From Trichosphaerium sp. ATCC 40318 (Eukaryota > Discosea > Flabellinia > Trichosidae), in assembly GCA_038496445.1 (NCBI GenBank), contig JALMLS010000564.1, positions 186,001-250,000 on the forward strand: 64,000 nucleotides of DNA, given 5' to 3'. Every line of letters starts with the position of its first letter. The first letter of the stretch is position 1. This document shows positions 1-10,328 of the stretch, piece after piece. Under the pieces are notes generated by a model that was not told the origin of the DNA, searched no databases, and saw only the letters and a list, made by a program, of their open reading frames with translations. The position numbers were made by a program, and so were the translations under genes.

Positions 1-683
1 AAAATGGTTGACATGTCACAATGCTCATTATTTGACCAGTAGTCATATAGCGGCGTACTTTTTGAGCATCGTGATTATACGCGACAGTACTACAATGTAT
101 CTTGACGCCAAGATTAGAAAAACAAAGACATCAGCGAATTGAATTATTTTAGCGCCATGTATGTAAATTAATAGCGTCAGTGATGATAACCTACATGCTT
201 TTAGCGTTATTTAATAGAATAATTCAAAGTTGGCATGTGTACACAACAGTAAAACAGTCTATTATGTTTCCCCAATGCGAGAAATACGCTCGGAAGCTCA
301 TGTGAACGCGAAAGTACTGTAAACTGACGTCAAGCATTAGAAATAGATTAACTGTGATCTCCAGGGTAAAGAAAGCCCAGTGTTTGGGACTGTACGAGTT
401 AAGGGCCTGTGTTAGTAACAACAAAAATAAAACGCGTAAATTCCGTTTTATTGGATACTATTGACGCCCTTGAACAACCACAGTCACTTCCTTGACACGT
501 CAGCTACGAAATTTGATCAAACCGTACCCAAATTAGTAGCCACAAGTTAGTAATGATCATGAGTACGACAGAAGCAGTGTAAAAGTGTGAAAACAAGAAC
601 AACGTTGAGCATACTGCAAGACGGTCAGATAGTGATGCCCTGCGTACTTGACTTATGCCAGAGTCAGTATCAACGCCTGACAT
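1..683 (-). CDS. voltage-sensor-like four-helix membrane protein, 3' end cut by window edge
   Basis: I do not recognise a named gene, but the spliced product reads as an S1-S4 bundle. Exon 1 (about 683-530) ends in the hydrophobic segment ASVVLMIITNLWLLIW. After an intron opening GTACGG comes a second helix (TLEITVNLFLMLDVSLQYF), then HWGNIIDCFTVVV. A second intron opening GTACAC keeps frame into LTLLIYIHGAKIIQFADVFV and the S4-like LASRYIVVLSRIITMLKK with spaced Arg/Lys. This order and the acidic residues in helices 2 and 3 match ion-channel voltage-sensing domains; no pore helices follow before another donor-like GTACGC at about 60. The protein probably continues to the left of the window. 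First in-frame ATG gives MSGVDTDSG. Alternatives are a proton channel or a regulatory VSD protein; substrate cannot be told. Confidence 0.62.
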
Positions 684-907
684 GTGTTGAGCGCTGTGTG
701 GCGTACATTGCAATGACTTAAAACAAACAGGCTTTTAAGCAAGCTTTACAACGCTCAACAGTACTAGTTTCTGTACAGAACAAAGCTACCATTTGAAGGT
801 ATTCCCACTAGAAGAGGTTATGTACATGGTAAATAATCACGTTTTCCTCATCATTGTAGTCTACATTTATTGTCTCTTTTGTTTTTTTTTTGTTATTTTT
901 TCTTGGT

Positions 908-2743
908 TCAAAAATCTTCATCAACCATGAATTGTACTTCAAACGGACTTCCTTCTACATGCTCTCCGTCCAGTGTTACTACTACTTCAAATTCTCCAGC
1001 AGTTTTAGGCGTTGTTGTTAACAAGAAATTCCCGTTCTCTTCTCGTGACACTGCCACTTCATGACCCTAGGTTTTTGGTCAGTTGACCTTCAATTTTTTT
1101 TCTTGGACTTACTGGTATTGTAGCTTGTACATCATACTTTCCTTTTGTAACTCTATTGTAGAATTTGTCTTTAAGTATCAGCTCACCTGTCATTTGTTCC
1201 CCTGAACGCAGTTTTTGTTAATATAAACACGTGATTAGCAATAAAACGTACCAACCATGCCGCCATAGGCAAGTTCTCCATCTAACCTACACGTTGCAGC
1301 TGTTGCTTTACTAGGAGATACGTATAACTACAACATTGTCAGGTGGGAATACGAAAGAAAAATAATCAATCGTACCTGAAAGGGTGTGTCTGAGATGGAT
1401 TGTCCATCTTCAAGTACAAAGAATTCGTAGCGTCCTGTTCTCTCAATATTTAGAGTAACGACATAAGATCCATCACCATTACTCTTGACAGGTATATCTT
1501 CCAAATCCTCTTCCTTACCCTACATAAAAAATTGAGGTCTGTATCACGTGTTTCAAAAAGACAATGAAAATGAAGAATACCTTTAAAACGCCACATATTA
1601 CCGCTTCCTCCTTGTAAACCTGTTCTCCATAAAAATCTTTTGTAATGATAGTTAATCTGAATACTACACCCGCCTCTACCTTGTTGCTACCCTGGGTGTA
1701 ACATGTCAGTCATACATTGTTAAATCATGTTTTTTTAACTGTAACGTCAAGATGTCACAAAATCTGCGTTAAATGTTGTCATTTTCTTACGTATGCGTAA
1801 GCAACAATGGCTTGCACCATAAAGTCCATATCATCGAATAAAGGATCATCGTCATCATCTAAATTAATAGTAAGTAAAATGGAGGTCAAACGAACTATAT
1901 ATACAACCTTCAGCACGTTTTACGATTGGCGAATGCAAAGCAGTTGATTTTTCTTCTTGAGAGGCCAGTAAGTTCGTTGCTTTTCTGGTAGGTTCAGGAG
2001 CACTCTCAGCGCTCTCTTGTATTTGTGCTGGTTCTGAAGAACCATTCTTCGATGTGTCCTCGCTTGGAGTGTGTTTCTTTTCTACGACATCTGCCGGAGC
2101 ATCTTTAAGCATTTGTGTTGTTTCTGTAGGCTTTGGCGTTGTTGGTTTGGGCGCTCGATTCTCAACCTTTATTTTAGGTGATTCTACTTTCGTTGTCTTC
2201 GTTGTTGTCTTAACAGGCGCACCATATCTATTCACTTGGGATTTTCTTCTAAAGGCGGTGGTATTCTGCTTCTTTACAGCTGGTTGGGGACGTGTATCGC
2301 TTCCAAAGTATTTTTGATTAATCTCAGCGTCAATGCGAGCGAACTCTTCGTCAGTCATTTCTACAAAAAAGTAAATAAAATACCCTTCCACAAGGACGAT
2401 TTCAAGGTTGTGGTCGCCACGAATAAGAGTCGGTTACCTAGTCCAGGAGACTTTGGTCGAAATTTAGGTGATGTTTTTTGTCTGTATTGATTCTTTTTGG
2501 CTCGGAGCCTCTCTTTGCGTGATTGACGGTCTGTTGTTGGACTAGGACTTGGACTTGGGCTAGTTTTGGATTTTTGCTTTTGCTCTGCTAATAGTTTCGC
2601 CTTACGTGACTAAACAAACAGTTTTAGTAACGATTTAAAGAGTGTCAAAACAAATTAATAAAATTTCGCATTACAAAGCGGTTACGTACTTGAAGGAACA
2701 TTGACACGTTACGCCCAGCAGCTTGCTTTGGAGATGAAGACAT
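908..2743 (-). CDS. filamin-type Ig repeat protein with disordered basic N-terminus
   Basis: Seven or so exons join in frame from MSSSPKQAAGRN to the stop after MVDEDF. The first 200 residues are low-complexity and basic, with SPSPSPSP and many Lys/Thr/Pro, then an acidic DDDDPLFDD stretch. The second half carries two filamin/ABP280-like repeats. The first contains VKSNGDGSYVVTLNIERTG and ends DTPFQ; the second contains VSREENGNFLLTTTPKTAGE and ends VEGSPFEVQF. The pattern 'N-G-x-Y/F ... G-x-Y/F-x-V ... G-S-P-F' is diagnostic of filamin repeats, which bind actin-associated or membrane partners. There is no actin-binding calponin domain, so it is not a full filamin. Introns open GTACG, GTAAG or GTATT. 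The 166-bp gap to the TerC gene suggests tail-to-head packing on the minus strand. Confidence 0.75.
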
Positions 2744-2909
2744 TTTGTGTACAATCGAGCGGTTCAATTAGCTTCAAATACACAGGTTTACCTGTTGTAT
2801 ATGTTCGGGTAGGTGTGATGTAAAGTAAAGTAGTTTAAGGTTGAAAATAGTAGAATTGTTTTGAGCGTTAAATTTATTTTTGTTTTTTTTAAATTTATTT
2901 ATGCTAAAA

Positions 2910-4709
2910 TTACACCTGCAATACATGCTGTGGGTTTCTTTCCCATCGTGCTTCGTCATCTTTTTTGGGGTCTGGTTTTAGTGATAAAACAGATAACACT
3001 ATCGAACCAGCCATAATAAATACAATCAAAAATAGCGTCAAAGTGAGTGGAACCTGAAAAAAAAGAAAAAATGAGAAAAGAGGTCATCAAAGAAACAAAA
3101 ATAGCTCTAGAAGCCTTACATGGACATAACCAGATATCAGCATTTTACCACCAACAAACAATAAAATAAGAGCCAATCTAACAAAACACGTGAGAATCAC
3201 GTGATTAAAAAAAAACAACAAAAATGGCGTTTCGTCCACCAAGAACAAAAAGCCCACGTCAACGTACCCTCCTTGTAAGTACTTGAACTTGTGAACTAAA
3301 CTAGATACAGCAAAGAAAAGAGCACGTAGTCCCAAAATAGCACAAATATTTGATGTGTACATAACCTGTAAGAAGAACAGTATCAGCAATACTGATAACG
3401 ATGAAATGTTGCTGTATCGTACCAAAGCGTTATCCGTGAGAGATAAGATAGCAGGGATTGAATCCAAGGCAAAAATTGCATCCATAATCTCAACACAAAC
3501 TAATGCCATAAATAGTTTTGTAGCATAATAACCTCCAGATCCTGTTGAACTATCTGATGTCATAGGTAAAGCACCTTCTCTATATTTACTTTTCTTAACA
3601 AAGAAATGATCTTTGTGAAAGTCATCTGTGTAGGGGATATAGCGTTTGATAAAAGAAAAAACATAATGATCGCCAACTTCCTCTCTTGCATTTGCAATTT
3701 CTGAATTAAAAGCAGAGTTGGCATTCTAGAAAATTAATAATAAGTATCTACGCCTCATCAAAGGGAGAACGAGTTGACTAAGGCTTTTTTACACGGAATT
3801 CCATACAAATATTTTTACATGCAATAAAACAATTCAGCCGAGTTTCATCCGAAAAAATCTAGAGATGTTGCCAGTAGTTTAAAAGAAAAAGATGCTCAAA
3901 GTGACACTTACGAATTATTTCAAGAAATAAAATACTTTTCTGATTTTTCAGTGCTTGTTATGTCGTCTTATTACTTTTCGAAATTGCAAGAAAAAAAAAA
4001 GTAAAGAAACGTACATGATGTGAGTCTTTACCGAACTGTTCCATGATAAGTTTAACACCTGTATATACCAAAAGGCCACCGAATATAAATATAATAAAAT
4101 GCAATCTATGCAACAACTGTATACCCATAGAAATAAAAGCTGCACGCATGAGCAATGCGCCTAATAAAAATATCAAAAAAAAAACCTCATAGATGAAAGA
4201 ATGTGACACTCCACTGAGGTTGTCTAGAAAATAAAACCGCTTTGAATGCACTCACCTATAATTCCCCATTTTAATACAGGTTTTTGGAGGTTCAGAGGTA
4301 CTTGAAAGTGCTCGAAGATGACATGGAAAACAAAAATGTTATCAATCGATAAACCTTGTTGCAAGTTAACGTTAGTAATGCAGTTATATCTAGTTTGGAG
4401 TTGTTTGAGATTTTAGTGTACCTTTTTCTAGCAAGTAGCAAGCGTAATATTCCATTGCTGTTGTACCGCCGAAGTAGAAGTATAATAGTACACCAAAGGC
4501 CATAGCAAGAGCAATCCAGAAGGCGCTCATAATCAGAGCGTTTGCTACACCTGCATTTGTATTGCCATCGCGGTTGGGACCTATAAAGTACATAAATTGG
4601 CGATTTAGCGCTTGTTCACAGTACTTCTTTTTGATTTAAATATTTCTGTGTCTAGAACCAAAGAGAGTATCACGAATGCGCCGAATATTATCCAGATGAG
4701 CCACTCCAT
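2910..4709 (-). CDS. TerC-family integral membrane protein
   Basis: The spliced product starts MEWLIWIIFGAFVILSL and has about eight hydrophobic helices. Family landmarks are clear: AFWIALAMAFGVLLYFYFGG, LSIDNIFVFHVIFEHFQVP (the TerC 'S-x-D-N-x-F' motif), IPYTDDFHKDHFFVKK, and VEIMDAIFALDSIPAILSLT (the second acidic 'E-x-x-D-x-x-F-A-x-D-S-I' motif), then SNICAILGLRALFFAVSSLV and FVGGKMLISGYVHV. TerC/Alx proteins are implicated in Mn2+ or other metal export in bacteria and in thylakoid biogenesis in plants. Here no plastid transit peptide is visible, so a secretory or endomembrane location is my inference. Introns include GTACG donors at about 3410 and 3265. The C-terminus is short and charged, ending PQHVLQV. 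Both conserved acidic motifs are intact, so the protein is probably functional. Confidence 0.85.
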
Positions 4710-5009
4710 GTTTATTGTGGGAAGTGACTTGTAACGGTGCAAAAGCTAGCGTACAGAGCGCTAGATATGAGACTGCGTTTTACGCTGCGTTCTACGCGTG
4801 TAACAGGTGAATAAGTAACATGACTTTTCAGCCACGTAGGAAAAATATGACACTTCGGTCTTTTCCATTGCCACTGCGTGTACAACTTCGTTTAGGTGCT
4901 TTTTCAAAGGACATAGCTTTCGGGCGGTAAAATCTCACGCATGAAAAGCTCAGACGTGTAAATTAAAGCGGACAGCAATAGCCATACACCGGATATAACC
5001 AGGGTCATT
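4710..5009. promoter_or_regulatory. 300-bp divergent intergenic region
   Basis: The TerC gene (minus) and the F-box/armadillo gene (plus) start at its two edges, so it must carry both promoters. I see no TATA-like element. A plus-strand ORF of 36 codons starts at about 4820 (MTFQPRRKNMTL) but nothing supports it. Confidence 0.35.
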
Positions 5010-6930
5010 ATGGCGTTAAAGTTACTACCAAATGAAATTGTTGTTGAAGTAGCCTGTTATTGCTCAGTTTTAGATCTATTAGCAATAACAAAGACCTCCA
5101 AGCGATTTTCATTCCTTTTAAACGTTCATGACTTGTGGGTGAAGCAAGTACAATTATATTGGCCGTACATTTATTTGAGGTATGTAAGCAATTCTTTACA
5201 CCGATTACAGCATTTACCAATTAAAATGAGCGTAGTCTAGTGGATTTGGAAGGTCATCAAGAATACCCTTCCCGATGGGACTGGACCGCAGGCGCACGCC
5301 TTCACCGAGAGTTTTTCTACCGGTTATGTCAAATTCGGGCAGATAAACTTGGTGGGCGGTACATGGCTAAAGGGTCACCAAGTTACAGTCCTTTTGACCC
5401 TTTCGTACACCAATTGGTTGAGTACAAAGAACACAATCAAGTACGCAGAAATTTGAAAAAAACAGAATTCTTTAACCTATCCTTGCGTCAAACTTTGTAT
5501 TTATCGCTTTAAAACATACTCACTGTATCGGTTGACTACCACGCAATTTTTGTTATTTGTTTTAATACCAGGGAGCTCATTTTTGGCGATCTCTTTCCTT
5601 TTTTAGTTGTCAATAATTCATTGTTTCTTATGAGCTTTCTAGGTCATGGACTTTATACGTGAGAATAGACAACATCCTCAATTACTTGGACTTGCTTTCT
5701 ATGCACTCAAGAGAATGATGTATAGAGAGGAACCTAACGTATATTTCATTGAAGCAGATCTTCTTGTCTGTACGTGATTTTAATATTTTTTTTTGGTTTT
5801 CTTCGTATCAACTCTTTGTTAAATCTTACGTTTGCTGGATAGCTGGTAATGCAGCTGTGGTTCTTGAGTTATTACAGACGTTCTCTGATAGAAGTTCAAT
5901 GATGCATGAAGCATTTGGCATGCTCGGAAACGCAGCAACACATCGTAAGCTTTTTTCAAAAAAACAAAAATTGAAGTATGAAAACTGTGTATTAACGTTT
6001 TATTTAACGCATATTTCTTCTATTTTGTGTTGGGTATCTATATTCTAACTTATACAAAGAACCAATGCGAGCATTTTTCTCCAAATCATCACTTCCTGCC
6101 ACAATAGTAAACGCCCTTAAGAAGTTCCCAAACGAACGGTTATTATTCCAAGACGCACTGTTTTGTACTAGAAATTGTATTCAAGGGAATCCAGGTACAT
6201 TATACAAAACCTGATAAAGGGTAAGAAGGCAAGTTTGCTTACCTTTCTTTTTTTTAAGCGGCTTTGAATCAATTTGTTAAACAAGGACTTATTCCTCCAT
6301 TACTTCGTACATTTGCTCATTGGAAAACACCACGTATGTGTAAAGATGCTGTTAAGATTGTTGCAGACTTGACATACTACGATGGTACGCTACATTAGCT
6401 TTTTTTTTTGATGTATTTTTTTTTTTTTTTTTGTGAAGGGAGCGAGCTAATGTCTTTGTTTCCTTGTAGAAAAATATTGTGCTATGCTTATTGAGCAATG
6501 TGTTTTTCTTGCTATAGAGAAGTACATACTAGAAACACCAAAAAGTGCGTATTTTTAAACGCCAAAATACACGAAATTTCTTCGACTTTTCAAGCGGTAA
6601 TCAACCTTTTTTTAAATGAGCGAAAACTTCATTTTATTGCCTGTGTGATAGTCCATAACCTGTCACAACTTACGTACATACCAGAAGCAGGAGAATTTGG
6701 TTCCATCAATAATACTGATTGTTTTCCTTGTAGGTGATCTCCCAATCGAAAACTTGGTCATTTCACTGTTCAACTTTAGTATAAACCTTGATCGTCAGAG
6801 ATATAAGCCAATATACTCAAAGTTATTACGTAAAGTAAAACCTAATGAGGCACCAGCTTTAGTACATTGGACAGCTTTAATGAGAAGTTATGGTTTAAGT
6901 GAAGCTGACTGGGTCAATGATGAAATGTAA
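5010..6930 (+). CDS. F-box protein with helical (armadillo-like) C-terminal region
   Basis: The first exon encodes LLPNEIVVEVACYCSVLDLL followed by TSKRFSFLLNVHDLWVKQV, a standard F-box (residues about 5-50) that would bind Skp1 in an SCF ubiquitin ligase. Later exons give alpha-helical pairs such as AFYALKRMMYREEPN, VVLELLQTFSDRSSMMHEA and FGMLGNAATHRKLF, spaced like armadillo or HEAT repeats, ending RSYGLSEADWVNDEM. At least seven introns are inferred, with donors GTATG, GTACA, GTACG and GTAAG. The exon between about 5570 and 5750 is the least certain. The helical region probably recruits the substrate. The overall plan is reminiscent of Zyg-11/ZER1-type receptors, but I cannot claim that identity. 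Confidence 0.65.
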
Positions 6931-7123
6931 AATACTTGTACTGGTAAAAAAAAAAAGAAAGAAGATTCTTTATCAAAGCCAACTACGTTCATTATTTTAG
7001 TTCTCCCAAAACATCAATGCCAACAGTTTACAAATTGTTAGTTTTCAACATTAGTGATAGATGTTGTTGGATAACATTACGAAAAATTGATTCCTGTTCA
7101 CCATTATAATAAGAGGTTCTGTT

Positions 7124-7306
7124 TCAATATCTCGTTTCTGTAATTAAGCCATTTTCTGGTTTTTGAGTGAATCTAGTGATAGCATTTTGTTTCCACAGCA
7201 AAGGCCATTTTATGTACACTTCAACACTTAAATCATAAATATCAAGCTGCAATTCAAGGGAAGGCTTAGAAGCTGGGGAAAGTGTACCTCGTGTACTAGA
7301 TGTCAT
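7124..7306 (-). CDS. small uncharacterised ORF, possibly decayed
   Basis: A 60-codon ORF from MTSSTRGTLSPASKP to ITETRY with an amphipathic centre (LELQLDIYDLSVEVYIKW). Beyond its TGA the same frame stays open for another 31 codons (NRTSYYNGEQESIFRNVI). This would fit a gene broken by one nonsense change, or a 3' part removed by an unrecognised intron: a GTACAT donor lies at about 7216. It runs divergently from the F-box gene at 7447. No family was recognised. Confidence 0.35.
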   Translation of the reverse strand: MTSSTRGTLSPASKPSLELQLDIYDLSVEVYIKWPLLWKQNAITRFTQKPENGLITETRY

Positions 7307-7379
7307 AACATCACTTGTTGTTATGGCTAGAATAACGCTTTTTTCAGTTTATGGATTTACTGATTGGCTGTCATGTCTA

Positions 7380-8355
7380 CGTTCATGAGATAAAGTAACA
7401 ACTCTTTTGTGTAAACCAATTGACCATCAATACCAAAAAAGGTCCAATGACATCAAAGCAGATCATGTGTATTGATACATTAAGTACAGAAGTCATAGAC
7501 TTGTTTTCGCTTCCAATCGAGATAATTTTATCTATTGTCGCTAGTAACGACCTAACATGGGAAGATTTAGCATCGTTACAACAATCAAACCATTACCTAT
7601 GCGAAATAATACAAAATAATTCAGATTACATTTATCGACATTTGTACCATCAGAAATGGGGCGAGGATGCTGAAGAAATAGAGTCTGCTGTCCATCAACA
7701 TATATCTAAAGAATTAAATTCTACGAGAGTATTACTATCTTCTTTACTGCCATCACCTGCTTATAACCTTGATGCAGTCACGTGGAAAGAAAAGTATCAA
7801 AACAGACTTGTTCCAAATATCATCGCAGAGTTGAGTTGTGACAAGAAGCATGTTCATAAAGGAGAGACAATAACATTCACGCTTAGCCTTGAGAATATTG
7901 GTAAAACATCAGAGAAAGTAAACCTTGGAACTGGAGGAAATACACAGCCAACCATTGAAAACATGTATGTTTGGAAACCTCTTATCACTGATGCTGGTAA
8001 GCTTCTCAATAACTGTAGACGAGACATTAACTTTTTCGAGTTTGGGCACCGTACTATCACATTGAATGCAGGAGACAAACATACATATGAGATACCATTA
8101 CTTTTTGACTCAGTGCCGCAAGAAAATTCGAATAGCATATTTTCACCAGAACTACCTCCTGGCGCATTGTCTCTGCAAGGTAGTTTCTATGAAGTTTTCA
8201 TCGCCTGTGATAAAACACCAAATGTATTTCCTCTTCAACTAGTCATGTATATGAAAACTTTTAAGGAGTCACAGAATGCGGTTATTTACTACTTTGGACA
8301 TGCATCAGCTGTTACAAGCAATGTTGTAAATCTTACAATGTACAAGACACCTTAA
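7380..8355 (+). repeat. about 975-bp inverted duplicate, copy A (partner 33368-34344)
   Basis: The coding region of the F-box gene plus about 65 bp upstream is nearly identical, in opposite orientation, to 33368-34344, roughly 25 kb away. Similarity starts abruptly at CGTTCATGAGAT and ends within a few bases of the stop codon. No terminal inverted repeats or target-site duplication are evident. Confidence 0.85.
7447..8355 (+). CDS. F-box protein with beta-sandwich domain, copy A of an inverted pair
   Basis: A single-exon gene of 302 codons. The N-terminus holds an F-box (FSLPIEIILSIVASNDLTWE, then LQQSNHYLCEIIQNN), the usual Skp1-binding module. Residues about 120-300 are beta-rich: CDKKHVHKGETITFTLSLEN, then KVNLGTGG and DKHTYEIPLLFDS, ending VVNLTMYKTP. 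That resembles Ig-like or BsuPI-type beta-sandwich domains, which I infer from pattern only. The ATG at 7447 is used because the copy at 33368-34276 starts at the same codon; an in-frame TTG lies 27 bp upstream. The two proteins differ at about 16 of 302 positions. Being intronless among intron-rich neighbours suggests a retro- or segmental-duplication origin. Confidence 0.8.
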   Translation: MTSKQIMCIDTLSTEVIDLFSLPIEIILSIVASNDLTWEDLASLQQSNHYLCEIIQNNSDYIYRHLYHQKWGEDAEEIESAVHQHISKELNSTRVLLSSLLPSPAYNLDAVTWKEKYQNRLVPNIIAELSCDKKHVHKGETITFTLSLENIGKTSEKVNLGTGGNTQPTIENMYVWKPLITDAGKLLNNCRRDINFFEFGHRTITLNAGDKHTYEIPLLFDSVPQENSNSIFSPELPPGALSLQGSFYEVFIACDKTPNVFPLQLVMYMKTFKESQNAVIYYFGHASAVTSNVVNLTMYKTP

Positions 8356-8386
8356 TAAAACTCTAGTAACTACAAGAAAGTTGTTA

Positions 8387-9931
8387 TCATTTATTTTCTT
8401 TATTCTTTGAGTCTTTTTTTTTCTCTTCATCAGCAATCTCTTTCTCTTTTAATTTCCTCTTCCATTCTTGAATTTGTTCTGGTGTGTATCCTAATTCTCT
8501 TACAATACTTTGGCTAAGGCTTGGTTCATTACAAAATGAATGTTGTGCAACTTTGTCAACAGCTGGTGAAGGCGTTGTATTGAACTAATAATAATTAATG
8601 TTATGCTCCCCTTTAGCTCTTTGTGAATATACCTGTACTATGGGAGCACCATTCCAATTTATCTCGCTTAAAAATTTACTGGATCGACCAGCAGCACCTT
8701 ACATATTTGTTAGCTGAGGTTGGAATTTTTCTTAAATTTTTCATAAAATCAAAGCATTGATAATTGACGTACAGTCATGACCAACAACAATATACAAGTC
8801 ACATGAAGTTAATGAAGAATTTAAATCGTCTTGCATGTGCTGCTCTAATTCTTCATTAGGCCAGGTAATATTAGGTCTCTATCTTTCATTAGCAGAAGAA
8901 AAAACTTGTAATAAAAAAAAACTAACAAATCTCATGTTGCTCTCTTGATTTTGTGTACTTTGCTTGTACTAGTACACTAGCATCAAGAGTCTAATTTGAT
9001 TTGGGAGATTTTAGTACTTCATGGGTTAACTCAGACCAGAAGTGATAGCGTGACTCCCATCAGAAAAAAATGCGAAATAACATGTTTTCGAAATCAACGT
9101 ACAACTGGTTGTTTTGGTTTACAGAACCTACAAGCCGGTAGGGATTGAGTATCTATCTTAACATCTTCAACACCTTCACCAGGATCACCTTTGCCGCTCA
9201 AAGCGTCGCATATAGGATGGTCATACACTTTATAGTCAGAATGGCAATTCAAGCACTGCACCTCCCATATATTTCCACCAACCTCAATCATATTCTTTGT
9301 ACCAGCCTACCTCACATAAACAAGTTGAAAGCAGAACCATTAAACAAGAAACTTTCTTTTGATATTTGTCAACGTAACGTACTCTTGTATGAAAATTATC
9401 AGTCGCTTCAGTTACCTACAAGTTGTATTTAGCCATTGAAACAATTTTACATAATCTCATCTAGTACAAGTGTAAAGTCCTTGTCTTGTTTGTATAAATC
9501 ATCTTCTAACATTGCCATAGCGTAATGAGCGTCAGTAGGCTCAGCAGCAAGTGTCAAGTTCCTCCTTTTTTAATAGAATTAAGACTGAACTGTATGAAAC
9601 GCTGAGCTCACCTGTGATGATAGAATTCCCATACCAAGCTAGGATTGTCATTAAACGCTGCAATGTTCTCCAGGCGGCCAGACTTAAACATTGTTAGGGA
9701 CAGTTGGACGGTTTAGATACGTTAACTCACGTTATACTTTCGAAATTTGATATTTCCAGGTGTGAAGTCTATGCCACTTTCGATAGAAAGGCTAGGTCCT
9801 AGAGACAAGGTTTAATAGCCAAACCAGAAAGCGAATGTCAAAAAACAGACTAGTGTCAAAGGTAAAAGGGTACCTGTGTATATCACTGGCCTTTCAGACG
9901 CCTTTAATACATCTCTAAAGGTACCAGACAT
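8387..9931 (-). CDS. sirtuin-family protein with degenerate active site
   Basis: The gene splices to MSGTFRDVLKASERPVIYTG, then PSLSIESGIDFTPGN, LVWEFYHHR, TDNFHTRAGTKNMIEVGGN, two zinc pairs CLNC and CRFC, RPNITWPNEELEQHM and CDLYIVVGHD. This is the Sir2 Rossmann plus zinc-binding layout in correct order. Yet key residues are changed. The NAD-binding GAGxS motif reads GPSLS, the catalytic QNxD motif becomes EATD, and the position of the catalytic His (HG) reads GG. I infer loss of NAD-dependent deacylase activity with preserved fold and zinc ribbon. The C-terminus is a Lys/Glu-rich helix ending KKKDSKNKENK. Seven introns have GTACG, GTACC, GTGAG or GTATA donors. A wrong exon choice could mimic the loss, but the affected motifs lie in several different exons. 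Confidence 0.72.
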
Positions 9932-10054
9932 GGCTATCTGCGCATTTGTATAAGTAATCGTGTAAAAATATGTTAAAAGCGATTTTTAGTGCTTTTGCGC
10001 GTAGGGAATGCGTCAAGGAGCTATTTCATACTAAAATAATTAGCATTAGTGTAT

Positions 10055-10219
10055 TTATTCGTCTGTACCCTTCTTAGTAGCCATTTGACCCATTTTGTAT
10101 ACGTAGTACGCTTGATTGTTGTAAACTACACTGATTAAGCTAAAACTGACGGAATTTTTTCAAACTTGGTCAATTTTATTGCAGTCAAGATTAAGCGATC
10201 ACGTGATGGAAAACAACAT
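10055..10219 (-). CDS. possible 30-residue small protein, two exons
   Basis: An ATG (MLFSIT) at 10219 and a second exon encoding VVYNNQAYYVYKMGQMATKK to a TAA at 10055 join in phase across an 82-bp GTGATC...CAG intron. It lies in the 397-bp gap between the sirtuin and the ADA-like gene. It might be a short membrane or respiratory-complex subunit. Nothing else is visible in this gap. Confidence 0.33.
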
Positions 10220-10328
10220 GCGCAAAGCTGCTACAGAAGTGTACGCTAACTAAAGTAATCCGCTGCGATATTTTTAAGTTTGTAAAATAGGAAACCACTG
10301 ATTATTTGGATAAGGCTTTGCCAATATT

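Noticed and set aside
2054-2490. Plus-strand frames opposite the filamin-type gene
   Set aside because: Mirror of the Lys/Thr/Pro-rich exon; no splice logic and poor composition.
6400-6440. Long T-run as possible terminator or retroelement tail
   Set aside because: It is the polypyrimidine region of an intron in the F-box/armadillo gene.
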